This document shows, piece by piece, positions 11,181 through 22,799 of a stretch of 64,000 nt of DNA. The DNA is from Anisus vortex (lineage: Eukaryota; Mollusca; Gastropoda; Planorbidae): the NCBI GenBank assembly GCA_949126835.1, contig OX421509.1, forward strand, positions 7,958,911-8,022,910, in the 5' to 3' direction. Every line of letters starts with the position of its first letter. Position 1 is the stretch's first letter. Under the pieces are notes generated by a model. It was not told where the DNA came from and did not search any database. It saw nothing but the letters and a program-made list of their open reading frames with translations. Position numbers and translations under genes: made by a program.

Positions 11181-11415
11181 CAGGGCCGGTGAAGCAGCGT
11201 TCACCAGTTTCTGTTGCCATGGCATACTAGGGGATTGTGTGGCCAGCACAATGCCCAGCCAACTTTACTTTACCCCAACTAAATTCAGGAATCCATCAGA
11301 GCTAGGTAGACTCAGGGACACCCTCCAGTCTCGAGAACAAATCCCAAGCCTTCACCAGAATTCGAACCCACGACCTTCGGTACCCCAGTCGAACGCGCTG
11401 ACGCTCGGCCCCCGC
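11181..11415 (-). repeat. tRNA-derived SINE, inverted copy with head
   Basis: Reads as the complement of the 9394 copy: cagggccggtgaagcagcg, then gtgtggccagcacaatgccc and agagctaggtagactc. It ends with a box B complement (gaattcgaaccc) and box A complement (acgctcggcc). This is one of the two copies in which the tRNA-like head is clear. Confidence 0.8.
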
Positions 11416-11944
11416 GCACCGCGGTGTATAGTTGATACAATAACAAAATCGTTAGTTAGATGTTGGCGACCACTAGCATCTTTGGGTGTGAATCGACTAG
11501 CGACTTGTCGTGGAATATTATGCTTTTGCATAAGTCAATGACTAGCATCAGATTTGAACCCCCACTTCTCTGCGAGAGAATACGAGCCGAGATCACCCTA
11601 TTAGAACGGCCCTGAGAACGAAATCCGCTGTATCACACTGTTGTGATACGTTCCCATTAAGGAAACGGCGCGAACGGTTTGCTGTCCTTGTCCACAGTAC
11701 GATCCTGCAAGGCGGGGCCATTAACAAGCACGTGCTCTCCCGTCTCCCTGCAGTTTCGAGACTGCGAGTCTTCTTGGAGCCTAAACCTTCTAAAGTAGTC
11801 CCCTATCGGACAAAGCCCAGTTCGAAACTATCTATTGTAGATGATTCCCTTCTGCGGAGCTTTCCGCTACGGGTCGGCTCGATTGTCTGGCATCAGATCA
11901 GCCCCTTTTGGGGACAAATAAACGATCGAACAGTTACACCAGGT
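11416..11944. other. Unassigned DNA with a possible tRNA-like trace
   Basis: On the complementary strand, about 11545-11610 contains gggttcaaatctgatg, a box B-like motif, but no convincing box A or cloverleaf was found. Otherwise nothing is recognised, although the G+C is somewhat higher than in the neighbours. Confidence 0.3.
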
Positions 11945-12302
11945 CAGTGGCGTAGCTAGGGTCATCTGCGCCCGGGGACATGACACAAAGTCTGCGCCCC
12001 TTCTCGGACCGACAGAGTCTGGGGGCTCAAAATTTAGAAATTTTACTGTTTAGACTATATGGTTTAATTTCCAAGCATCTGGTATTTTAATGAAATAGAA
12101 TACAGACTAATAAGTCTCTATACCATTGTAAACAATTTATTTGAAAAAAAAATCTACTAATTATACATGACTGGAATAGACATAGTCTACAACAAATTGA
12201 TCCTCCTTGATTTGACTGTCGCAAACTCGTCAATCACGTTGTCAAAATTAATATTCTCAAATGTTTCTCTTTCGGTGCTAAGGAGTGCACGATCACTCAG
12301 AC

Positions 12303-13427
12303 CAGGGGTCGGCAAGCTTTTGCTAATTGTGCCAAACTAGGATTTCTAAACCGTTCACTGTGCCAACAGCCAAAAGTCAATCTGCTTTATTATACTTTTT
12401 AAAGTTTTCTTTATAAGATAATTTAACTCCGTAGCAAGACCAAGGCCAAAAACAAAGGAAAGTTATGGGGAAAAAACGGTAAAGTGTTTAATATTTAATA
12501 CATGTAACAATAATTATCGCTTTTGTGATTATCAACCTTTTATTTGCATTTATACCAAAAAAATAATATTACCAAACTTTCACATTTTTGGAAATGATTT
12601 TGTTAACATTATCATTTGGTTGTCCAGATAAGGATCTAGCAACTGATAATATTGATGATAGTTTATTCTCAGGTTTTTTTTTCAAATATGTTTATTCAAG
12701 ATTTTACATGTACAATCTCATATATTTTACAATGAAGAAAATGTCTTTAATTTGCTCAATGCCAAATGAATAGTGTTAGGACTATAGTAGAGCGGAATTC
12801 CTGTGTAGTAATCATACAAACTGGGTAGCTAATGTAATGTTTAAAAAATGTGCATGAAATGTTTTAAGTTTTAGTCATACAGATCTAATATTTATGTAAT
12901 TTTCAACTACATTTTACAATTTGGTCATTATAACGTTTTAAGTTGTAGGCTATTTAGTCTATTATAAAACAAAAAAAAAAGAAACGCAATATTAGAAATA
13001 AAAGCATAAATAAAACGGGCTAATTATCTCCCTTTAATTCAAATAAAGTTTCTAAATTTGATTCAATATTGATGCCAAACAAGTTATGTTTTGTAATATA
13101 ATACATATTACTGACTAATTATTATTTCTTTAAATAAATCCAACATTATGGTATTCATAACAATATTTAATTATTAGAGGATTAAATACTTTACGTTAAA
13201 CAGTTGTAAATAAACATTTCATGCATTAAGTGTTTGTCTATTTTAAGGAGTTTTTATTTTCGACATTAATAATTACAGAAATTACATTAAATAAGCCTCT
13301 TATATTTCTAAATAAATAATAATAATAAATTTCTTTATGTTTAATTAAAGAAAATGAGCATCGCGTGCCATTGAAAATCGCTCAGCGTGCCAATTTTGTC
13401 ACGCGTGCACTAGGTTGCCGATCCCTG
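12303..13427. mobile_element. Nonautonomous hAT-1 element nested in X1
   Basis: Ends caggggtcggcaag and ttgccgatccctg, flanked by a perfect 8-bp duplication ACTCAGAC (12295-12302, 13428-13435). At 1125 bp it has no transposase frame. The terminal regions share gtgccaacagcc and gcgtgccatt(g)aaaatcgctc blocks with the 2077 copy. Confidence 0.9.
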
Positions 13428-13782
13428 ACTCAGACGATCTTGTCCTATTGAATAAAAAAAGACAAAATAAGTATGCTGAAGGACCGCTCACAGCTTGCAA
13501 ATGAAACAGCAGTCGTGAGAAGTAGCCTATTTGCACTGAAATGCGCAGATTCGGAAATACGTCATCTCCATATGAAACAACAAAACCAAGAAGATCCAAA
13601 GTTTCCGGTAGAACTTCAATCCGGGAACTGAGGCAGCATTTTCTCCGATTGCTGTGCACAATTCGTGACCATTGACGTCAGTGTCGTAGAAATTTTGCAA
13701 TTTTGACGAAGTGTATCGACATTTGTCTCAGCGAAATGAGTTTTGACATCTAGTAAAAATCCCAATTTGGTGTTTAGCTTTT

Positions 13783-14367
13783 TTAGACGTAAAAACCGTA
13801 TTGATATCTCCTGAGTCTATAAATTACGCTGTTCATAACACGTGCAATTTCTTCCTCTGCAGAAAGTCCTGCATCTCTTGCTAATTCTCCGGGCATCCTC
13901 CTTTGTCGTCTAATCCTTCTGTCAACCTCGATTCCCCAAATTGTGCATCTTGTTTTTCCATTGTCTATCGCAACCTGGCTCAAATTACCACGAATGTTGA
14001 CAAGTTCTTGCTCTAGCGATTCAAGATCAGATGCTTGCTGCTTCCTTAAAATTTATGGTAGGATCCTGCAACCTTTTCTGGCCACGATCAATTTATTTTT
14101 CCAAGTATTATGTTCCAGAAAATAACAAAACTAGGAAGTTAAAGTTTAATATACCTGCCAGCAAAGTTTCTGCATCACGTCTGCAGGCGTTTTAGTTGCA
14201 TCGTCTGATAATTTTTCCAACAGATCTACTAGTTCATCTTGTCCTTCATAAATAGCTTTAACAACTTCTGATCGTGCACTCCAGTGTGTTTCAGACTCCC
14301 TCATCAATGTGACTGGTAAAACTCTTTTTAATTCTACCCAACGAGTTGTTGAACGAGAGAAAAACAA
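13783..14367 (-). pseudogene. hAT-Tip100/ZMYM-like transposase remnant
   Basis: Minus-strand frame 14146..14367 (73 codons) reads FFSRSTTRWVELKRVLPVTL followed by RESETHWSARSEVVKAIYE. This is the S.T.RW..L......TLK..S.TRWSAR block that precedes the core of hAT transposases related to ZMYM1/Tip100. Downstream, 13783..13983 (66 codons) has RRIRRQRRMPGEL then SAEEEIARVMNSVIYRL, matching the next conserved segment of the same family, as recalled. Gaps and frame changes show it is nonfunctional. It lies inside X1, downstream of the nested hAT when read on the plus strand. Confidence 0.7.
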
Positions 14368-14935
14368 AAATATACTTTTAACTGTTTCATAAAATGTGAT
14401 AACAACTGGATACTGTTTAGCTGAGTGTACTCATGCTAAGTATATTCGACTCGAAATTATCCAACCTGTATACTTGTTAAAACCAGATGTCACTTTCAGT
14501 ATATGAAGAATAATATTTGAACCCGAACTGATCTTTGTTTAAAAAAACGCCACCAGCAATCCTACATTGTGTGTGTGTCATTTGTTGTATGAGTAGAATG
14601 CTCAATGGGGGCGCCAAAATCATGCTTGCCAATTGGTTTGTAATGAAGATATTTGTGGTGCTCCAAAATTCAATCTTGCAAACGTATTTGGGACACATTA
14701 GTTTACATCAAAATAAAATTAAATAATTAGTTTTAATACTCATTTTGGCGTCTCTAACGTGGCGCCCGGGGATATATGTTCCCCTGCCCCTCCCTAGCTA
14801 CGCTACTGCACCAGGTTGATTAATAAAAGAATTTTCATCCCACCAAGGCTACTCTAAATACTGACTGACTAAATAGCAACTATAAAACGCACTTTAAAAA
14901 AAAAAAAGTAATTCCGTCGTTATCAACTAGTTCCA

Positions 14936-15060
14936 TTAGGCCCGTGAAGCAACGTACACAATCTTTCGTGGTCACGGCATACCATGGGACTGTGGGGACA
15001 ACCCACCCTTCCAGCAACTGCATTGCGATACTAGGTACGTCTCTGAATTTCCCACCATGA
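14936..15060 (-). repeat. Weak SINE body fragment (inverted)
   Basis: ggcccgtgaagcaacgtaca and ggtcacggcataccatggga match the 3' part of the SINE in reverse complement. The rest is lost. Confidence 0.5.
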
Positions 15061-15169
15061 TGTTAAATATAGAGATAAAAAAAACATGGCCGATTCAAAC
15101 AGCCATTTTATTTCTTAAATAACTGAAAGGATGCCACAGTTTTATAATGCAGGTAATGAAAAAAATCTA

Positions 15170-15400
15170 ACAAGATTGCATTTTCAAACAACTATTTTAT
15201 TCATCTAGTAATTGAGAAATATCTATTGCCTGTCCAAACAACTATTCCATTCGTGCAGTAATTGAGATATATCGCCTTTTTAGACAACTATGTTAAGTCT
15301 CTAGTTATAAAAAGAATTGCCGATTCAAACAACTATTCTATTCCTGCAGTTATTGAGAAACATTGCTTATGGAAACAACTATTTTCCCCCATGTTGTTAT
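15170..15400. repeat. Degenerate tandem repeat of about 50 bp
   Basis: caaacaactattt/ctattc...tgcagtaattgagaaatat recurs near 15186, 15236, 15327 and partly at 15280 and 15372. Copies are roughly 70-85% alike by eye. A short frame here is an effect of the repeat. Confidence 0.6.
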
Positions 15401-15489
15401 TTACACAAAACATCGACTATTCAAACACTATCTCGCGGCTATTGATGAAAGAAAACAAACAAAACAGCGTTTATACACACACACACACA

Positions 15490-16394
15490 AATTCTTTCTA
15501 TTCAATCAACAATCGTAAGTGATTTCTATTCCCACATCGAATTTCCCCTCACCGCTATTTCAACACTATTCTTGCCATTTGTATTGCATGTTTCCGACGG
15601 CTCTGAAAAACAGAGACGAAATAAATAAATAAATAAATAATAAAAACAACTAGCGTCTATGTCTACATCATATTTCCTTACGTAAGCATAAATAAAAAAA
15701 ACTAAAAAACTTTTTTTTTTCTTCAAATAAAACACAGCATTAAATGTATCATTCCGTTTCTCGTATTTTCCTCTTTGCTGGCTTCAATCAATAAAATGGA
15801 TCAATCATAAATATATTCCCCAAATCTTTTATCGGTTATTTCCTTCTGGCTAACCAACAGGAAAACTTTCGCCGCTGGCGTAGAGGCGGGAAAAGAAAAG
15901 ATAGAAAAAAAAATGGAGCAACATATAACACAATTAGACACACTCGGCAACATATGAACATTTCTGCATTAAGTGAGTGAATCTATGAATAAATTCTTTT
16001 TTTTTTTTTCTGGTTGTTTTATGAATATATTCTTGGGGTTTTCTGGTGGTTTAGTTCTGAATGTTGTAGTGGGGTTGATATACGTTGTTTTGTTTTTTTT
16101 CATAATAAGAAATGGGACGCAAAATGAGGGTTCAATCGGTGCAAAAACTTCCGGTCAGTTTGCGGGAAAAGGGGTTAGCAGCAATAATTATCTAATCATA
16201 TACACGACAATTTTTTTTAAGGTAATGGTTGAGTGAGGAGGGCAAAATAGAGATGTGGAGAAAGAGAGTGCGGGCGAAAGCAAACGGTAGTTTAGTTTTA
16301 TATTTGTGTTTTTAATTAGGATCTAACCGGAAGTCGCCACGGACTTTCGCCTCTGCCTGTTTTTCATCACTATTAAAATGTTGCTTTAGTAAAC
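15490..16394. other. Unassigned DNA
   Basis: Follows a short CA run (15475-15490) and includes an (AAAT)n run at about 15619-15640. A hydrophobic 87-codon frame at 15973..16236 is T-rich low complexity and is not called as a gene. Nothing else recognised. Confidence 0.4.
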
Positions 16395-16560
16395 TGTCAC
16401 TGAGTCTACCCAGCTCTGGTTGGTACCTGACACATTAGTTGAGGTAAAGTCAAGGCGGCTGGGCATTGTGTTGGCCACACATTCCCTAGTATGACGTGGC
16501 CACAGAAACTGGTGAACGCTGCTTAACCAGCCCTATGGTCAGTCTGGTCCGAAAAGTACT
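16395..16560 (+). repeat. SINE body copy
   Basis: tctacccagctctggttggt, gggcattgtgttggccacac and actggtgaacgctgcttaac are in the usual order. It starts about 30 bp into the body, and no tRNA head is seen immediately upstream. Confidence 0.75.
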
Positions 16561-16727
16561 TTACTTAACAAACAATAAGCAGACTAATAGTTACTAATGT
16601 TCTATGTGTAGTGCATATAACCATATATTGTATACAGATGTTTGTTAATGCATGGCAAGTGGCGTCAGTAAGATTTAGTGTACGTATTATATATTTAGTG
16701 TAATGTTTAAAATGCATTAAGAGTTCC

Positions 16728-16885
16728 TGAACGTCCCGGGTTCGAACCTTTGTGAAGGTTGGATTTAATCGTGTATCTGGGGGGGGGGGGGGGGAGGGGG
16801 GCGCCTGCGTCTACCCATTGCTGACAGATTAGGCAAGTGCTGGCCATACACTCCCATGTGTAACGGAGCAACATAAACCCGTAAA
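16728..16885 (+). repeat. Diverged SINE copy with box B
   Basis: cccgggttcgaacctttgtg is box B-like. A G run (16780-16800) follows, then gtctacccattgctgacaga and gcaagtgctggccatacac, a diverged body. Box A is not clear. Confidence 0.55.
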
Positions 16886-16970
16886 CACATGCATCCCTTG
16901 ACACATGGACAAAATTGGTATGAAAGGGTTAATTATTTAATTGTAACTATAGATTTTCTGACATTTGTCT

Positions 16971-17645
16971 TGTTACGTCCACAATCCCCTTGTGGCCAGA
17001 GCTGTGTAGATCTTGCTGATAATTCTCGTTAGTCCTAGGGGAGACTTTAATTATTAGTATTTATGTTTCAGTATTACACGAACTCTTCTTATAGTCCTGG
17101 GCACAAATTCAGTATTTGTATTCCAACATTTCCTTTCTTGTAAATTATGGTAGTAGATAAATCTTATAGTAATGTATTCAACACAATAGGATAGTAACTT
17201 GACAAAGAAGCTTCAGTGTAACTGTTGTTGATAGTTTATTTCAGGTGGTATGTTCAATATATACAATATATCTATTATGTACAGTTAGAATAAAATAGTG
17301 CAAACACAAACGTTCTCAAAAGAACATATTTTGAAACTCTCTGTCTTTCAGACAAAACAAATCATTAAATACTATCCGAGTGGTGCAAGGGACAGACCCA
17401 CTACCAGTAGGGGTGAAAATCATGGTAACATTACAAAACTCATAACAAAACGATATGAACTTCCCCTATTAAATAATGAGTCGTTCCCAGACTCTGAGAA
17501 TTTGAGATCAACACAGAATCCCAGCATTACCTAGAACCTTTCGTTTTCCTACTAAACGTCCTAATATCGCGTGTAGTAAGAAAAGAGAGAGAGAGGAGAA
17601 TAAACATTGCGTGTTCCAATTCTTGGAAAAACAATATACATGACA
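16971..17645 (-). repeat. LTR of element A (3' LTR)
   Basis: 675 bp, TG...CA ends. It appears identical or nearly so to 23219..23893: an accidental 78-codon frame is the same in both copies at the same offset. This points to recent insertion. Confidence 0.93.
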
Positions 17646-18914
17646 CGCCCCCACCCAATGAAAGAAATAATGTACCATAATTACCCAAGTAATACTCAAC
17701 ATGGTACATTTTTCGTACTTAACACTATCGTTTTAATAACCAACAATCAATGGAAGATTATTAGACAATTTAAGCAAACATGGCTCACTGGCACAACTAA
17801 ATTATAAAAAGTGTCACTACCCAATGGTAATTGTGATTATAACGTGATGGACAAATATTTCCCCGTTAGTATTAATATTAACTAATGTCTCAACAAGTAC
17901 AAATAATTCAAAAATATTCTAGTCATTCTTATTTTAACTATGTACAGTTGTGTGGATTTCCACCAAAATTTGCAAAAAGTCTTAATCTATTTAAACAAAT
18001 ATAACATTGCTCAAACTCTGTCAATTTTCAACAGTTTACTTCTAATATACAAACCAAAAGATAAGTAATACATAACTCGAATCAAACTATAGGTTACTTC
18101 CCCTTTAAATTACAGTGTCAACTTGACATTAACAGGGTTCATACCTAAGATGATGATACTTCCCCTTTTCTCAAATACGAGGAGAAAATACGCTCTAGTT
18201 ACGATTACTACAGTAATCTCAATGTTAAAATGTAATCCACTATTATGCGTTTTTGGCAAATTTGAAAGTTTAATATAAAAGTTTGTTCAGGGTTGAATGA
18301 GTGTACACCTTTAGATACCTTTGTTACCCTCCGTTCCTGGATATATGGAATATATAACAACCTATACAACATAGTGAATATCCACTAGTTTTTCCCATTC
18401 TATTACCATGATATAACAATTTAGCAATAGATTTCCAATATTATCTATTAATTTATACCAATTAAGATTACATCTCTTTCTAAGATAAAAATTGTACATA
18501 TTATTATTTAGTTCCATTCATTAACTAAAATAAAACAAGATAATAAATCAACTATCTCAAAGTTTTCCCACTTAATTGCATGTGATGACAATTACTTTTA
18601 TCCATCCATATCAAGTAAATACGTGCATATTATATATTTATTGCATCATGCATCAACATTTAAATGGAATTTCTTTTCCATAATCAAATGAATTTAAAAT
18701 ATATCAGAACATCAATATTATACATGATTATAAGAATTATTAATACTTTCAAAAGACTTGACTTCTGTATGATACAAGTATTCTATAGGTATTCCATAAT
18801 CAAAATTCAAACGAATGATAGGTTATCATGACACATGATGAATAAGTGAGATGATCTGAAAAAGTAGTATAGGGTTATTCAGTCAATCATGTAGCACCCG
18901 AGATAGAGTATCAG
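17646..18914. other. 3' untranslated part of element A
   Basis: AT-rich noncoding stretch of about 1.27 kb between the stop of the gag-pol frame and the 3' LTR. At 18890-18925 the minus strand still encodes VIADTLSRV, the very end of an RNase H domain, in a frame different from the long ORF. No env-like frame is present. Confidence 0.7.
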
Positions 18915-21900
18915 CTATGACCTTGTCTCTATCTTGTCGATGATACGGGGAATGGGATACCAGTCGGTCTTTGTCAAATTACTTAATTTCCCAAAGTCTC
19001 TATAAAACTGCAGTGTGTGGTCGGCTTTTGGTACCATCACACAGGGTGTAGACCATTTGCTATCACATTTTTCTCCTATGTCATCTTTTAACATATACTT
19101 TACATCTAATTTAATATGCTCAGGTCTGATGGGGTCAAATGGATGCTGTTTAATAGACCTGGCACTATTGGTTAACACTACATCGTGCTCTATGACATGT
19201 GTCCTACTGGGAACATTTGTAAACATTGACTTATTTTCATGTACCAGCTCAATAATCTTCTCCTTATCTTCTACCGGAGGATGTTCTAGCCTTGTATCTA
19301 AACTCTTAAGGGCATCTGTATTATTAAGTTTACTTTCTGCAAACTTATATTCTATCCTAGATAAATCCGTCGGGACTCTAGCTAATGAAATCATGGGGAC
19401 CTCCCGTGGTTTACTCTTTTCCCTGGAAACATAGGGCTTAAGTAAATTAATATGGCATAACCTCTGTTTTTGTCTCCGGTCAGGAGTCTTTATCAAATAA
19501 TTGACCTCGCCAAGCTTTGACTCTATCTCATAGGGTCCACTAAACTTTGCACTTAAAGGCTGATTTTGCAAAGGTAGAAACACAAGAACTTTGTCACCTG
19601 GTGCAAAAGTTCTAGCTGTAGCTTTACGGTCATAGTTCTGTCTCATACGCTCCTGCATCTGTGGAAAATGAATCTTCACATGGTTAAAAGCATGATAAAG
19701 CCTATTTTTAAATTTATCTACATATGACAAAAGTCCAATCGGTTCACTGTCCGTTAGCCAAGTTTCATGTAGAAGTTTCAACGGACCTCTGACTGAGTGT
19801 CCATACACAAGTTCGAATGGGCTAAACCCCAGGGATTCCTGAGTGGCCTCCCTTGCAGCGAACAGTACATAAGGCACACCCTTATCCCAGTCTTTCTCGT
19901 TTTCATAACAGTACTTTTTAAGCATCGATTTTAATGTCTGATGAAACCTTTCCAGAGCTCCCTGGCTCTCAGGATGATAGGCACTTGATAGCCTATGGCT
20001 TATCCCTAATTGTTCCATGACTTGTTTGAAAATGTTCGAAGTAAAGTTAGTCCCCTGGTCGGACTGTACTGTCTTCGGTAGGCCATAACGTGTGAAGAAA
20101 TTTGTCAGGGCGTCTACCACCTTCACTGTTGTTATGTTCCGCAACGGAATGGCTTCCGGGAAGCGAGTGGATGAACACATGACTGTGAGCAGGTATTGAA
20201 AACCGGCTTTTGTTTTCGGCAACGGGCCCACGCAATCAATGAGTATATGACTGAATGGTTCGTCGAACGCTGGTATCGGCTGGAGTGGAGCGACAGGAAT
20301 TCGTTGGTTAGGACGTCCTACCATTTGGCATACGTGGCAAGTCTTGCAGTATTGTTCGACATCTCTTCTCAGTCCTGGCCAGTAGAAGTAAGGGAGGATA
20401 CGGTGGTGCGTTTTCCGGACTCCCATGTGACCAGCGAAAGGAAGATCATGCGCCATACGCAGTATATCTTGACGATAGCACTTAGGTATTACAATCTGGT
20501 GAATACTGTCCCACTCGTTTGTACCTGAGTTGAGCGGTTTCGACTTTCTCATCAACACTTCATCTTTCATGTAGAAACATTCCGCCATTGCATCTGCAGT
20601 CTTTTCATCAACAGCTTTCATTCTGAGTTGCATTATTACTTCGTCATTCAATTGTTCTTTCACCAATTTCTGCTTTGGTGACAAAATGTTATCGTTCTCG
20701 GTTGCATCACCAGTTGTTAGTTCAGCAAAGAACGTAGCACTTAAATCGATGTCAGGTGTTTCTGTTATCACTGTTTCATTCGCATGTGTGTCTTCAGAAC
20801 AGACAAACACATCTTTCGTTGCACTACACGGCGTAGCAGGAGTCTTTACCGACTTCTTTTTATGCATTGCTCTTGTCAGTGCACATGTTGGGCGTTCATT
20901 GGCAGGACGTAGGTTTTTGTCCTCCGCCATCTTTGTCTCCAACACTTTAACCATGGGCTCGACAGTGACTCTGCCGCCCATAATGTCATTTCCTAATATC
21001 ATGGAAACGCCTTTGACGGGTAGTGCGCGCCACACTCCCACTACGATGTTACCTGTAAAAATATCCGACTCGAGTTTTATTCTGTGCAGTGGAGCTTCCA
21101 CAGCCTCCATACTAGCACCTCTCAGCACAACAGACTCACCGGTACTGGTGGCATCCGTTAACGGCACACTGCCCTCCAGGATCACGCTGACAGCAGAACC
21201 CGTGTCACGTAATATCTGTATTTTCTTCTTGCTGAGTACATCGACTTCTGTCGACACTGTCCCCTCGTAGACAAAGGGTCGAAAATCGGATAGGTCGTCC
21301 TCTTCCGGGACTTCAGGAACCATCTGTTCCTCACGGCCTTCTGAAAGCATAATAGATTGAGTACAGCTATTCTCTTTTACCTTAGATAGACTGTTCTCAA
21401 AAACCATCGACTCCACAACTATGGGCGATGCCGGCCGCATTTCTTTTGAGTTTCTTGACCCTGTGTTGCACACTTCTTCTGTCTGCTTGCTATCTTTCTG
21501 CACTCTGGCACAGTGTAGAATAGCACCTTGCTTCTTGGTAAGGATCCAACAATCTTTCTTCATGTGGCCCTCTTTCTTGCAATTGAAACATACCACCTTT
21601 GCTTTATTTACATCTGTCTGCTTCCTGAAATGAACTAAGTTACTATTATTATTTACACCAATGTTCTTATTATTGTTTTCACTTGTCTCTTTTGGTTTAC
21701 TAGCCTCCTTGGGCTCTGGTTTGTGCACTTTGGGTTTGTCAGCATAATATGGCTTTATGCTGGCGTGAATTATGGCATAGTTATCTGCCAATCTAGCAGC
21801 TTCATGCACATCTTCAACCCCTTGGTCTGAGATGTGGGTTTTAATATCCACTCGAATACAATCATTGAATTCCTCAAACAATATTAGGTTCTTGAGTTTA

Positions 21901-22799
21901 TCAAACTCACTTACATTCTGTGACCTTAGCCACTGTTCTAACATTTTCTCCTTTTGTCTCAAAAAGTCTACATGAGTTTGATCATATGCCTTCTTTCTGT
22001 CTCTAAATAGCTTTCTATATTTTTCTGGTGTCAGGGAATAACTTTTTAGCACCCTATCTTTGATTACTTCATAGTCATTTATTTCCTCGGGTGTTAAACT
22101 CAACACTACGTCCAATGCTTTTCCTTTGTTGAGAGTTGACCTTAACAATAAAGCCATCTTATCATCAGGGAACTGATAATCTACAGCTATCCTCTCAAAA
22201 AGCAAAAAGAAATCTTGAACATCTTCTTCTCTGAATATAGGCAAGTGTTGCTTCATTGCGCTAATATCCATACCATTGCTGTCCCTACGATGGTCAGGTC
22301 TGTTCATGCGTGCCATCTCTATCCTTTCTCTGCTTTCAATCCTAATTCTTTCATTTTCCCTTTCAGTTTCTATCCTAATTCTGTCATTTTCCCTTTCAGT
22401 TTCTATCCTAATTCTTTCATTTTCTCTTTCAGTTTCTATCCTCATTCTTTCCAATTCCATTCTCTTCATAGCTAATTGGAATTTTAGGTTTTTACTCAAC
22501 CCTTCATCTTCATCATTGTTTGATGATCTAGATGACATATTTCTTACCTCGTCTCCGTGGGCAATTACCTCGCCCCCACTGGGAGCTACATAACCTTCAT
22601 TGATATCGTTCTGTCCCACTTCAACTACACTACCAGTGTTCATGGCATTCTGCCCGTTCAAACATGTCATAATTTCTTTGGTCAAACGATTACGATTAGG
22701 TCTTGCCTGTCCTGCCTCAATCCCAAAGGACTCAGCTAATTCTTTTAGTTCAGCAAATGACATGGCATTAAGTTCCTCACTTGATATATTCGAAGCCAT
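18915..22799 (-). CDS. Element A gag-protease-integrase polyprotein, truncated in RT
   Basis: 1294 codons from an ATG at 22799. Residues about 10-50 form a SAP-like segment (SFAELKELAESFGIE). Residues 110-160 are an 11-residue charged repeat (RIETEREN), probably coiled coil. Then comes a SCAN-like capsid region, a CCHC knuckle at about 404-417 (CFNCKKEGHMKKDC), a protease DTG at 532-534, and an HHCC integrase zinc module. The integrase core acidic residues are D855, D914 and E950, a DD35E spacing. RT sequence begins near 1200 but ends at PRIIDKIETRS. The RT blocks, YxDD box and RNase H are missing, and the RT start itself is degenerate. Integrase therefore precedes RT, as in Gmr1-type elements. 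It has capsid and integrase potential but no polymerase. Confidence 0.9.
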   Translation of the reverse strand: MASNISSEELNAMSFAELKELAESFGIEAGQARPNRNRLTKEIMTCLNGQNAMNTGSVVEVGQNDINEGYVAPSGGEVIAHGDEVRNMSSRSSNNDEDEGLSKNLKFQLAMKRMELERMRIETERENERIRIETERENDRIRIETERENERIRIESRERIEMARMNRPDHRRDSNGMDISAMKQHLPIFREEDVQDFFLLFERIAVDYQFPDDKMALLLRSTLNKGKALDVVLSLTPEEINDYEVIKDRVLKSYSLTPEKYRKLFRDRKKAYDQTHVDFLRQKEKMLEQWLRSQNVSEFDKLKNLILFEEFNDCIRVDIKTHISDQGVEDVHEAARLADNYAIIHASIKPYYADKPKVHKPEPKEASKPKETSENNNKNIGVNNNSNLVHFRKQTDVNKAKVVCFNCKKEGHMKKDCWILTKKQGAILHCARVQKDSKQTEEVCNTGSRNSKEMRPASPIVVESMVFENSLSKVKENSCTQSIMLSEGREEQMVPEVPEEDDLSDFRPFVYEGTVSTEVDVLSKKKIQILRDTGSAVSVILEGSVPLTDATSTGESVVLRGASMEAVEAPLHRIKLESDIFTGNIVVGVWRALPVKGVSMILGNDIMGGRVTVEPMVKVLETKMAEDKNLRPANERPTCALTRAMHKKKSVKTPATPCSATKDVFVCSEDTHANETVITETPDIDLSATFFAELTTGDATENDNILSPKQKLVKEQLNDEVIMQLRMKAVDEKTADAMAECFYMKDEVLMRKSKPLNSGTNEWDSIHQIVIPKCYRQDILRMAHDLPFAGHMGVRKTHHRILPYFYWPGLRRDVEQYCKTCHVCQMVGRPNQRIPVAPLQPIPAFDEPFSHILIDCVGPLPKTKAGFQYLLTVMCSSTRFPEAIPLRNITTVKVVDALTNFFTRYGLPKTVQSDQGTNFTSNIFKQVMEQLGISHRLSSAYHPESQGALERFHQTLKSMLKKYCYENEKDWDKGVPYVLFAAREATQESLGFSPFELVYGHSVRGPLKLLHETWLTDSEPIGLLSYVDKFKNRLYHAFNHVKIHFPQMQERMRQNYDRKATARTFAPGDKVLVFLPLQNQPLSAKFSGPYEIESKLGEVNYLIKTPDRRQKQRLCHINLLKPYVSREKSKPREVPMISLARVPTDLSRIEYKFAESKLNNTDALKSLDTRLEHPPVEDKEKIIELVHENKSMFTNVPSRTHVIEHDVVLTNSARSIKQHPFDPIRPEHIKLDVKYMLKDDIGEKCDSKWSTPCVMVPKADHTLQFYRDFGKLSNLTKTDWYPIPRIIDKIETRS
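22310..22455 (-). repeat. 33-bp tandem repeat inside element A gag
   Basis: More than three copies of a 33-bp unit (tttctatcctaattctttca plus 13 bases) encode the 11-residue coiled-coil repeat. Unit length is a multiple of three, so the frame is kept. Confidence 0.85.

Larger units (their letters stand above)
11945..14808. mobile_element. hAT-Tip100-like transposon X1 with a nested hAT-1 element
   Basis: Begins cagtggcgtagctaggg and ends ccctagctacgctactg, a 17-bp TIR with one mismatch. The flanks are a perfect 8-bp duplication CACCAGGT (11937-11944 and 14809-14816). Minus-strand remnants of a ZMYM/Tip100-type hAT transposase lie at 13783..14367. A second hAT (12303..13427) is inserted inside; without it and its duplication X1 is about 1.73 kb. 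The left part recurs from 63011 to the window end. Confidence 0.9.

Noticed and set aside
15973..16236. Small hydrophobic protein of 87 residues
   Set aside because: T-rich sequence gives F, V and I by composition; no conserved pattern, neighbouring exon or splice signal.
20686..21270. 194-codon plus-strand frame
   Set aside because: Antisense shadow of the element A gag-pol frame, which has all the domain motifs.
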